This document shows, piece by piece, positions 57,721 through 64,000 of a stretch of 64,000 bases of DNA. The position numbers were made by a program, and so were the translations under genes. This stretch comes from Amycolatopsis arida (GTDB lineage: Bacteria > Actinomycetota > Actinomycetes > Mycobacteriales > Pseudonocardiaceae): the NCBI RefSeq assembly GCF_900115565.1, contig NZ_FOWW01000001.1, positions 687,731 through 751,730 on the forward strand, in the 5' to 3' direction. How positions within the stretch are numbered: the stretch's first letter is position 1; every line of letters starts with the position of its first letter. The notes beneath the pieces are model-generated. The model was given only the letters and a program-made list of their open reading frames with translations, made no database searches and was not told where the DNA came from.

Positions 57721-58998
57721 TCAGGACCCCTGGGCGATCTCGGCCAGCCGCCCCTGCAGGGTGGCCAGCGCCTGCTCGACCGGCACCTCGTCGCGCTGGG
57801 CCGCGTAGACGCTGTCCTGGATGGCGGCGGTGGCGTCGCCGTAGCGCACCAGCTCCGGCCGCGGCCGGGCCGAGCGGATCGACTGCTCCAGCACCTCCAG
57901 GTAGGGGTACTTCTCGCGCAGCACCGGATCGGCGTAGATCGCCGCCCTCGTCATCGGGTAGGCCGAGCCCTTCGCGTGCTCGCGCTGGGTGTCCACACTG
58001 GTCAGGTACGCGATGAAGTCTCGCGCGGTGGCCTGCTTGGTGGAGAACGTCGACACCGCCAGGTTGTTGCCGCCCAGAGTGGACACACCGGGTCCCCCGG
58101 CGCCCGGCAGCACCGTCACCCCGAACTTCCCGGCGACCTCCGACGAGCCGTCGGTGGCGCTCATCAGCGCGTGGATGTAGGCCCAGTTGCGGTGGAAGAC
58201 CAGCCCGCCCTGCTGGAACGCCCTGCGCCCCTCCTCCTCCTTGAAGGTGATGGCGTCGGCCGGGATCACGCCCGAGCGGAAGCCCTCCACCAGGAACTCC
58301 AGGCCGGCCGTGGCCGCGGGGGTGTCCAGCCGCGGGTTGCCCCGCTCGTCGGTGACCTCACCACCGGCGGAGCCGACCGCCTCGGCGAAGTTCACCGTCA
58401 GGCCCTCGTACTTGTCGTGCTGGCCCGCGTAGCACGACATGCCCTCGGCCTCCGGCAGCGCGAGCACCGCCGCGCAGACCGCGCGCAGCTCGTCCCACGT
58501 CGCCGGCGGGCGCTGGCCGGCCCTGTCCAGCAGGTCGGTCCGGTAGTAGAGCATCCCGGCACCGGTGAAGTGCGGGATGGAGTAGAGCTGGCCGCGGTAG
58601 TGCGAGCCCTCCAGCGGCGAGGGCAGGAAGCCGTCCACGTCGAACCGCTCGGCGGGCAGCTCGGTGATCCAGCGCCGCGCGGCGAACTCGGCGTTCCACG
58701 GCAGGTCGATGGTGATCACGTCGTAGGCGTCCGACCTCGTCTGCGCCTGCTGCACGAGCTGCTGGCGCTGGCCGTCCGCGCCCTCGGGCAGCTCGACGAT
58801 CCGCACCTGCTCGTCCGGGTGGGCGGCGTTCCACTCGGCCACCAGCTTCGGCACGGTGCCGGTGCCGTCCTTCAGGGTCGCGAAGGTGATCGGGCCGCGG
58901 CCGTCGTTGGTGCCGGTGGCGGGCGCGTCGCCGCCACCACCACAGGCCGTGGTCACCAGCGCCACGGCGGCCAGCGCCGCGGTCAGTGCTCTCCTCAT
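57721..58998 (-). CDS. Carbohydrate ABC transporter binding lipoprotein
   Basis: 425 residues. Lipoprotein signal with lipobox LVTTAC (Cys19), then an SBP_bac_1 fold: TFATLKDGTGTVPKLVAEWNAAHP, YDVITIDLPWNAEFAARRW, GGLVFHRNWAYIHALM, ATARDFIAYLTS. It binds a mono- or oligosaccharide and delivers it to the two permeases. ATG overlap with the upstream oxidoreductase gene. Confidence 0.93.
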   Translation of the reverse strand: MRRALTAALAAVALVTTACGGGGDAPATGTNDGRGPITFATLKDGTGTVPKLVAEWNAAHPDEQVRIVELPEGADGQRQQLVQQAQTRSDAYDVITIDLPWNAEFAARRWITELPAERFDVDGFLPSPLEGSHYRGQLYSIPHFTGAGMLYYRTDLLDRAGQRPPATWDELRAVCAAVLALPEAEGMSCYAGQHDKYEGLTVNFAEAVGSAGGEVTDERGNPRLDTPAATAGLEFLVEGFRSGVIPADAITFKEEEGRRAFQQGGLVFHRNWAYIHALMSATDGSSEVAGKFGVTVLPGAGGPGVSTLGGNNLAVSTFSTKQATARDFIAYLTSVDTQREHAKGSAYPMTRAAIYADPVLREKYPYLEVLEQSIRSARPRPELVRYGDATAAIQDSVYAAQRDEVPVEQALATLQGRLAEIAQGS

Positions 58999-60311
58999 CG
59001 TGTCTCCTCCGGGATGGGTGCCGACGTGAGGCTGTCGACGTTGATGACACTGTCGACGCTGTCGACGCTGTCGACGTTGACGACGCTGCCGGTGCGGCGG
59101 GCCCGCTCCGCCGCCCACACCAGCCGGTGGGTGGCGAGGCTGTCCCTGCCGCTGGTGAGGATCCGGCCCGGGTCCCCCTCGGCGACCCCGGCGACGAACG
59201 CGTCCACGATGGCCTGGTCGCCACCGCCGTGCCCGTCGTCGGCGGTGGCGCCGGCCGTGTCGATCCGGATCACCTCGGTGCCGCCGAGGAAGTCGTGGAC
59301 GGTGATGCTCTCGCCGTCGCCCTCCAGGGAGCCGCGGGTGCCGAAGATCCGGGTGCGCCGGTGGCCGACCGGGGCGAACGCGGTCATGGTGAACGAGGCG
59401 GTGACACCGCCGGTGTACTCGATGTCGACCACCTGGTGGTCCACGACGTCGTTGTCGCAGGCGTAGACGCAGCGGCCGTACGGTCCCTCGCGCAGCGCGG
59501 CGCGGACCCCGGCCTCGGTGCGATCGTCGGTCACCACCGACAGCGGCCAGTGCCGCTCGGGCTGGCGCACCAGTGGAAGGTAGATTCGCGGCGCCGAGTA
59601 CGGGCAGGTGGGCTCGACGGCGCAGTCGAGGCAGCGGTCGGCGGCGCCGGGCGGCCGGCGCTCGGGGCGGAACTCGTACAGGCCGCCGAAGGAGGACACC
59701 CGCACGGCGGGCCGGCCGATGACGTGCGCCAGCCAGTCCAGGTCGTGGCAGGACTTCGCCATCAGCATGAACGTGGACTCGTCCTCGCGCCGCCAGTTGC
59801 CCCGCACGTAGGAGTGCGCGTGGTGCCACCAGCCGACCGGCTCCAGGTGCTCGACGGTGACCACGTCGCCGATCCGGCCACTGTCCACGATGTCCTTGAG
59901 TCGGCGGGAGTACGGCGTGTAGCGCAGCACGTGGCAGACCGCCAGCAGCACCCCGGCCTCCTCCGCGGCGCGGACGATCCGCTCGCAGTCCGCCTCCGTC
60001 GTGGCCATCGGCTTCTCCAGCAGCAGGTGGTAGCCGCGCCGGGCGAGCGCGACGGCCGGCTCGGCGTGCGCCCGGTCCTGGGTGGCGATCACCGCGACGT
60101 CGGCGAGCCGGGGCCGGTCGGCCAGCTCCCGCCAGTCGGCGAACACCGTCTCGGTGGGCACCGCGTGCTCGGCGGCGAGCGTCGCGCGCGGGAACTCCCG
60201 CGGCTCGGCCAGCGCCACGACGCGGGCCCGGTCGGTGCGGGCGGCGCACGTGGCGTAGGTCGTCCCGCGGGAGCCCGCCCCGACGATCGCGATGGTCACC
60301 GGCCTCGACAC
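58995..60311 (-). CDS. Gfo/Idh/MocA-family oxidoreductase
   Basis: 438 residues. NAD(P)-binding Rossmann start TIAIVGAGSRGTTYATCAA, EKPMATTEADCERIV (catalytic-side Lys in LLLEKP), and a C-terminal domain with the Cys-rich RCLDCAVEPTCPYSAPR that is present in a subset of the family. The C-terminal tail repeats a VDS unit (SVVNVDSVDSVDSVINVDS) encoded by 9-bp CTGTCGACG repeats near 59037-59085. It probably oxidises or isomerises the imported sugar. GTG start with GGGAGG upstream. Confidence 0.9.
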   Translation of the reverse strand: MSRPVTIAIVGAGSRGTTYATCAARTDRARVVALAEPREFPRATLAAEHAVPTETVFADWRELADRPRLADVAVIATQDRAHAEPAVALARRGYHLLLEKPMATTEADCERIVRAAEEAGVLLAVCHVLRYTPYSRRLKDIVDSGRIGDVVTVEHLEPVGWWHHAHSYVRGNWRREDESTFMLMAKSCHDLDWLAHVIGRPAVRVSSFGGLYEFRPERRPPGAADRCLDCAVEPTCPYSAPRIYLPLVRQPERHWPLSVVTDDRTEAGVRAALREGPYGRCVYACDNDVVDHQVVDIEYTGGVTASFTMTAFAPVGHRRTRIFGTRGSLEGDGESITVHDFLGGTEVIRIDTAGATADDGHGGGDQAIVDAFVAGVAEGDPGRILTSGRDSLATHRLVWAAERARRTGSVVNVDSVDSVDSVINVDSLTSAPIPEETR

Positions 60312-60337
60312 CCGGCCTCCCGGTAGGGTCAGAGTTA

Positions 60338-60360
60338 TTAATGAAAGTTCCTTTAATTAG
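60338..60360. promoter_or_regulatory. AT-rich operator TTAATGAAAG-N3-CTTTAATTAG
   Basis: Imperfect 10-bp inverted repeat in the 96-bp divergent intergenic region between oxidoreductase and ROK genes, strikingly AT-rich in this genome. Form matches ROK/NagC-type operators. Confidence 0.65.
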
Positions 60361-60407
60361 TGCGCCATGGTTTATCATTCGGTTCGTCCCAGGTCAAGGG
60401 AGAGTGG

Positions 60408-61565
60408 GTGGCGAAGATCCAACCGGCCGGCGGCCAGTCGCTGCTGCGGCTGATCAACTCGGTGGCCGTGCTGTCCGCGCTGCGCGAGGCGGGCCCGGCG
60501 ACGCTGAGCGACCTGGCGGCCCGCACCGGGCTGTCCCGGCCCACCGTGGAGGCCGCCGTCGACGACCTCGTCGAGCAGGGGTGGGCCGAGGAGCTGCAGG
60601 CGGGCGCGGAGCGCCGGGTCGGCCGGCCGGCCCGGCGGTACGCGTTCCGCGCCGACAGCGGGTACGTGCTCGGTCTCGACGTCGGCGCGCACCGCGTGCT
60701 CGGCGTGCTCGCCGACCTCAACGGCCGGCAGGTGCACACCCACGAGACCCGGGTCGACCCGCAGCTCGACGCGGAGAGCCGGCTGTCGGTGGTGCGCAAA
60801 ATGGCCACCCGCTGCCTGTCCGGCGGTGGCGTCCCGCGGTCCCGGCTGATGGCCGCCGGCGTCGGCACGCCCGGCGTCGTCGCCAGGGACGGCACGGTGA
60901 CCCTGTCCACCGTGCTGCCCGGCTGGGTCCGGCTGCCGCTGGCCCGCCGGCTCGGCCGGTCACTGTCCTGCCCGGTGCTGGTGGACAACGACGCCAACCT
61001 GGCCGCGCTGGCCGAGCGGTCGCACGGGGTGGCGCGCGATGTCGACGACCTGATCTACCTGCTGATCGGGCGGCGGATGGGTGCGGGGCTGATCCTCGGC
61101 GGCCGGGTGCACCAGGGTTTCGGCGGCGCGGCCGGGGAGATCGGGCTGCTGGACCCGAAGAAGTGGGAGCACTGCCGGGAGCTGCTGCTCGGGCCGGCCA
61201 CCACCGAGCCGACGGTTGAGCACGACCACCAGGTGACCGAACGGATCCTCACCGCCGCCCGCGGCGGCGACGCCGACGCGTTGGGCATCGTCGACGAGTT
61301 CTGCGCGGTGCTGGCCCAGCACGCCGCGGCGATGACGCTGACCGTGGACCCGGAGATGATCGTGCTCGGCGGCGGCCTCGCCAGCGCCGGCGACCTGCTG
61401 TTGCCCCGGCTGGAGCGGCATATGGACCGGGTGTGCCTGCGCACCCCCCGGCTGGCCGCCTCGACCGTCGGCCAGGAGGCGGTGGTGCTCGGCGCGGTCC
61501 GGCTGGCGCTGCACGCCGCCGACGAGGCCCTGCAACAACAAGCCGGCGCCCCCGCCCCCACCTGA
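60408..61565 (+). CDS. ROK-family regulator
   Basis: 385 residues. N-terminal winged helix (VLSALREAGPATLSDLAARTGLSRPTVEAAVDDLVEQGWAEE) and a ROK sugar-kinase-like domain with GLDVGAHRVLGVL, AAGVGTPGVV, VDNDANLAALAE and GLIL/GGRVHQGFGGAAGEIG. The CxCGxxGC zinc motif of ROK kinases is absent, consistent with a transcription factor. GTG at 60408-60410 with GGGAG. Divergent to the oxidoreductase-ABC operon, which it likely represses through the operator at 60338; sugar inducer unknown. Confidence 0.9.
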   Translation: MAKIQPAGGQSLLRLINSVAVLSALREAGPATLSDLAARTGLSRPTVEAAVDDLVEQGWAEELQAGAERRVGRPARRYAFRADSGYVLGLDVGAHRVLGVLADLNGRQVHTHETRVDPQLDAESRLSVVRKMATRCLSGGGVPRSRLMAAGVGTPGVVARDGTVTLSTVLPGWVRLPLARRLGRSLSCPVLVDNDANLAALAERSHGVARDVDDLIYLLIGRRMGAGLILGGRVHQGFGGAAGEIGLLDPKKWEHCRELLLGPATTEPTVEHDHQVTERILTAARGGDADALGIVDEFCAVLAQHAAAMTLTVDPEMIVLGGGLASAGDLLLPRLERHMDRVCLRTPRLAASTVGQEAVVLGAVRLALHAADEALQQQAGAPAPT

Positions 61566-61570
61566 CGGTC

Positions 61571-61675
61571 GTGTTCGCCGGCTGCGTCCGCGTGTTCGCC
61601 GGCTGCGTCCGCGTGTTCACCGGCTGCGTCCGCGTGTTCGCCGGCTGCGTCCGCGTGTTCGCCGGCTGCGTCGCG
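61571..61675 (+). repeat. Array B: five 21-bp tandem units
   Basis: Five 21-bp units, each starting GTGTTCGCCG (third unit with one A change) and ending in TGCGTCCGC, start 5 bp after the ROK stop. An inverted copy of the start motif (CGGCGAACACG, 61712-61722) follows. Related to array A near 4 kb. Confidence 0.88.
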
Positions 61676-61777
61676 CGTTGGCCGCGCGCGACGCCGACGT
61701 GACGACGGGAACGGCGAACACGCGGTTGCCCGGGGTGGTCAGGTGTAGCGCGACCACCAGCGGGTACGGATCGGGGC

Positions 61778-62725
61778 GTGCGGTGGGTCGTGGCGCTGCG
61801 GGCGCTGAAGCTGGGCGACCTCCTCGTCGCCGTCCCGGCACTGCGGGCGATCCGGCGGGCGTGGCCGGACCACGAGCTCGTGCTCGCCACCTCGGGCTGG
61901 CTGCGCCCGGTGGTCGAGCTCGCCGGGTGCGTCGACACCGTGCTGCCCACCCACGGGATGGCGCCACTACCGGCCCGCCCGACCCGCCCGGACGTGGCGG
62001 TCAACCTGCACGGCACCGGGCCGCGGAGCACGGCCGTGCTGGACGCGCTGCGCCCTCGGCGGCGGATCGGCCACCGCGGGCACGGCTGGCCCGGCCCGGA
62101 GTGGGTGGACGACCTGCACGAGCGGGAGCGGTGGTGCCGGCTGCTCCGGGCGCACGAGGTGCCCGCCGACGGCGGCGACCTGCTGCTCACCCCGCCACCG
62201 GCGCCCGGCCCGGCACCGGGCGCGGTGGTGGTGCACCCCGGCGCCGCCTACGGGAGCAAGCGGTGGCCGGTGGAGCGGTTCGCCCTGGTGGCCGGGCGGT
62301 TGCGAGCGGAAGGCCACCGGGTGGTGGTGAGCGGGTCGGCCGCGGAGCGCGCGCCGGCGGAGTGGCTGCGCCGCAGGGCCGGGCTCGCCCGCGCCGACGT
62401 GCTGGCCGGCCACACCGGGCTGGCCGATCTCGCCGCGCTGGTGGCCGGCGCGCGGCTGGTGGTCTCCGGTGACACGGGCGTGGCGCACCTGGCGTACGGC
62501 TTCCGCACGCCGTCGGTCACCCTGTTCGGCCCGGTGCCGGCCCGCCACTGGGGCCCGCCGGAGGGCGGCCCACACCGGGTGCTGTCGGCCGACCACCTCC
62601 GGCGCGGCGACCCGTTCGCCGACACCCCCGACCCGGCCCTGCTCGGCGTGACCGTGGCCGAGGTGCTCGCCGCCGTCGAGGCGTTGCCGGCGGACCGTCC
62701 GGCGGCGAAACCCGTCGCGCCCTGA
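61778..62725 (+). CDS. GT9-type (heptosyltransferase-like) glycosyltransferase
   Basis: 315 residues. RALKLGDLLVAVPALRAIRRAWPDHELVLAT is the N-terminal Rossmann segment of GT9 enzymes, VHPGAAYGSKRWPVERFALVA and VVSGDTGVAHLAYGFRTPSVTLFGP are the ADP-sugar domain motifs, with Asp in SGDTG and a P-V-x-x-R-H-W segment. GTG at 61778 is 7 nt after TACGGA (61765-61770), again a leaderless layout. Acceptor unknown; not an LPS enzyme in this Gram-positive context. Confidence 0.9.
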   Translation: MRWVVALRALKLGDLLVAVPALRAIRRAWPDHELVLATSGWLRPVVELAGCVDTVLPTHGMAPLPARPTRPDVAVNLHGTGPRSTAVLDALRPRRRIGHRGHGWPGPEWVDDLHERERWCRLLRAHEVPADGGDLLLTPPPAPGPAPGAVVVHPGAAYGSKRWPVERFALVAGRLRAEGHRVVVSGSAAERAPAEWLRRRAGLARADVLAGHTGLADLAALVAGARLVVSGDTGVAHLAYGFRTPSVTLFGPVPARHWGPPEGGPHRVLSADHLRRGDPFADTPDPALLGVTVAEVLAAVEALPADRPAAKPVAP

Positions 62726-62738
62726 CCGGGCGCGCGAC
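62714..62738. terminator. Hairpin straddling the GT9 stop codon
   Basis: CGCGCCC (62716-62722) pairs with GGGCGCG (62728-62734), loop TGACC containing the stop codon. Confidence 0.45.
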
Positions 62739-62759
62739 TAGGCTCGCGGCATGCGTTGA
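62739..62759 (+). promoter_or_regulatory. Promoter and two-codon leaderless mini-ORF before the phosphotransferase
   Basis: TAGGCT (62739-62744, -10) lies 6 nt before ATG (62751), and the reading frame is ATG-CGT-TGA (Met-Arg-stop). The geometry predicts a transcript that starts at this ATG. Confidence 0.5.
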
Positions 62760-62822
62760 CCTCTGCCCGGTGGCCGGGCACCCCCACACCTCTCCTTCGT
62801 GTCGACCCCGTTTCCGATCGCC

Positions 62823-62838
62823 CGAAGGAGATCCTTCG
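62823..62838 (+). promoter_or_regulatory. Hairpin enclosing the phosphotransferase Shine-Dalgarno
   Basis: CGAAGG-AGAT-CCTTCG, a 6-bp stem with 4-nt loop ending one base before ATG 62839, holds the GAAGGAG ribosome-binding sequence. Another hairpin GCCCGG-TGG-CCGGGC is at 62765-62779. Confidence 0.55.
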
Positions 62839-63771
62839 ATGAGCACCACCGTGCCCATCCCCGTTCCCGAAGCGCTGGCCGCGCTGCTTCGCGCGCACCA
62901 CGGTGCCGCCGGTCACGCCTTCGTCACCGCGCTGCCCGCGTTGGCCGCGGACGTGCTGGACCGCTGGGCGTTGCGCCCCGACGGCCCCGCCCGGCACGGG
63001 ATGGCCTCGCTCGTGCTGCCGGTGCGGCGCGCCGACGGCACGCCGGCCGCGCTCAAGCTCCGGCTGGTCACCGAGGAGAACGCCGGCGAGCCGATCGGTC
63101 TGCGCCGGTGGGGCGGCGCCGGCGTGGTGCGCCTGCTCGACCACGATCCGAGGACCGGGGCCCTGCTGCTGGAACGCCTCGACGCCACCCGCCCCCTGTC
63201 CGCGCTGGCCGACGACGACACCGCGCTGCGGATCGTCGCCGAGCTGCTGGCTCGGCTGGTCGCGGTGCCCGCGCCGGCCGGCCTGCGAACCCTCGCCGGG
63301 GTCGCCACGGCGATGCTCGAGGAGGCGCCCCGCGCGGTGCCCGCCCTGCGCGACCCCACCGAGCGCCACCTGGTCCGGGCCTGCGCCGGCGCGGTCGCCG
63401 AGTTGGTCGACGACGCCGGGGACCGGCTGCTGCACTGGGACCTGCACTACGACAACGTCCTCGCCGGAACCCGGGAGCCCTGGCTGGCCATCGACCCGGA
63501 GCCGCTGGCCGGTGACCCCGGCTTCGACCTGCTACCCGCGTTGACCAGCCGGTGGGACGCGGTGGTGGTCACCGGCGACGTCGAGCGGGCGGTGCTTCAC
63601 CGCTTCGACCTGCTCAGCGAGGCCGTCACCGTGGACCGCCGGCGCGCGGCCGGCTGGACCCTCGGGCGGGTGCTGCAGAACGCGCTGTGGGACGTCGCGG
63701 ACGGCAAGCCCACCCTGGACCCCGAGCAGGTGGCCATCGGCACCGCGCTGCTGGAGCACCGCTGGCGGTGA
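62839..63771 (+). CDS. APH(6)/hydroxyurea phosphotransferase-like kinase
   Basis: 310 residues resembling the APH_6_hur family (streptomycin 6-phosphotransferases and related). Features: DVLDRWALRPDGPARHGMASLVLPVRR N-lobe, LLERLDATRPL hinge, LLHWDLHYDNVLAG catalytic loop (H-W-D-L-H-x-x-N) and AIDPEPLAGDPGFDLLPAL metal-binding DPE. It may confer aminoglycoside self-resistance or act on another hydroxyl substrate. Leader hairpin over the Shine-Dalgarno and a mini-ORF suggest translation control. Confidence 0.88.
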   Translation: MSTTVPIPVPEALAALLRAHHGAAGHAFVTALPALAADVLDRWALRPDGPARHGMASLVLPVRRADGTPAALKLRLVTEENAGEPIGLRRWGGAGVVRLLDHDPRTGALLLERLDATRPLSALADDDTALRIVAELLARLVAVPAPAGLRTLAGVATAMLEEAPRAVPALRDPTERHLVRACAGAVAELVDDAGDRLLHWDLHYDNVLAGTREPWLAIDPEPLAGDPGFDLLPALTSRWDAVVVTGDVERAVLHRFDLLSEAVTVDRRRAAGWTLGRVLQNALWDVADGKPTLDPEQVAIGTALLEHRWR

Positions 63772-63778
63772 CCGGCCC

Positions 63779-63806
63779 GCGCGGCCGGGCTCGACCACGG
63801 CCGCGC
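63779..63806. terminator. Hairpin after the phosphotransferase gene
   Basis: GCGCGGCC / GGCCGCGC, 8-bp stem with 12-nt loop, 8 bp after the stop. A further partial inverted repeat GAGTCACCCG...CGGGTGTTGACTC lies at 63851-63878. Confidence 0.5.
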
Positions 63807-63915
63807 AGGGTTGGCCGGCCACGGGTCGGGGTAACCCCGGGTGACACCGTGAGTCACCCGTCCGGCGGGTGTTGACTCGTCCGGTGCGCGCTTGGGCGAG
63901 AAAGGCGGCCAGACG

Positions 63916-64000
63916 ATGCCGACGCGTATGTCAGAGGTGGGTGACAAGCGCCACCTTCAGGTCACCATGTCCCGACCACGACCCGTCCGCCGGGTCACGC
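63916..64000 (+). CDS. Possible start of a gene running off the window
   Basis: ATG at 63916 with AAAGGCGG upstream opens a frame (MPTRMSEVGDKRHLQVTMSR) that continues to the window end. Too little for any assignment. Confidence 0.3.
   Translation, partial: MPTRMSEVGDKRHLQVTMSRPRPVRRVT

Overview
The window is very GC-rich actinobacterial DNA. A WhiB-type regulator, a four-gene conservon (sensor kinase, roadblock, DUF742, small GTPase), an LigC/Prim-Pol repair pair, an ArsR/SRPBCC pair, leaderless promoters and remnants of an XRE regulator family all point to a filamentous actinomycete, most likely Pseudonocardiales. This placement is an inference from gene content; no rRNA is present. I saw no tRNA, rRNA, CRISPR array, prophage or transposase.

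Layout. 0-6 kb: the 3' end of an Hsp20 gene, a J-domain protein, a DivIVA-like coiled coil, a partner-switch set (degenerate HATPase, GAF-PP2C phosphatase, STAS protein) and a secreted alpha-amylase with a starch-binding domain. 6-7 kb: two decayed genes. 6.8-13.9 kb: both subunits of a type IIA topoisomerase (topoisomerase IV type, parE then parC on the minus strand), each interrupted by its own intein. 14-27 kb: housekeeping and accessory genes (MFS/Lrp pair, BCCT osmolyte transporter, SRPBCC/ArsR, murein endopeptidase, LigC with Prim-Pol, MFS/LysR, NUDIX, ThiI, WhiB). 27.6-31.9 kb: the conservon, whose roadblock gene carries a frameshift.

32.3-48.5 kb: a biosynthetic gene cluster that looks undescribed. 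Eleven tightly packed minus-strand genes run from one divergent promoter: class III aminotransferase, long-chain polyprenyl diphosphate synthase, a UbiA prenyltransferase-UbiE methyltransferase fusion, a giant tandem ThDP enzyme, a Pyr4-type transmembrane terpene cyclase, P450, O-methyltransferase, DUF6875 protein, two more P450s and IPP isomerase. A fourth P450 with its ferredoxin is transcribed the other way. Read together: Idi and the prenyl synthase supply the chain, UbiA attaches it to an aromatic or quinone-like acceptor, UbiE methylates the ring, the membrane cyclase folds the prenyl chain, and P450s, O-methyltransferase and aminotransferase decorate the product. This predicts a cyclised meroterpenoid. 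The ThDP protein has one good PYR half-site in its first module and one good PP half-site in its second, with both other half-sites degenerate, so a single intramolecular composite active site is predicted.

48.5-64 kb: a frameshifted EamA exporter with its LysR regulator, a winged-helix regulator, then a carbohydrate-uptake region (LacI, polysaccharide-lyase-like protein, PhoD phosphatase, two ABC permeases, lipoprotein binding protein, Gfo/Idh/MocA oxidoreductase, ROK regulator) without its own ATPase. A GT9-type glycosyltransferase and an APH(6)-like phosphotransferase with an unusual leader close the window.

Two related arrays of 21-bp repeats sit directly behind stop codons near 4.0 and 61.6 kb. 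Several genes (cvnB, EamA, the XRE regulator, a DUF4926-like gene) carry single lesions, so either gene decay or residual base errors in the assembly should be considered.
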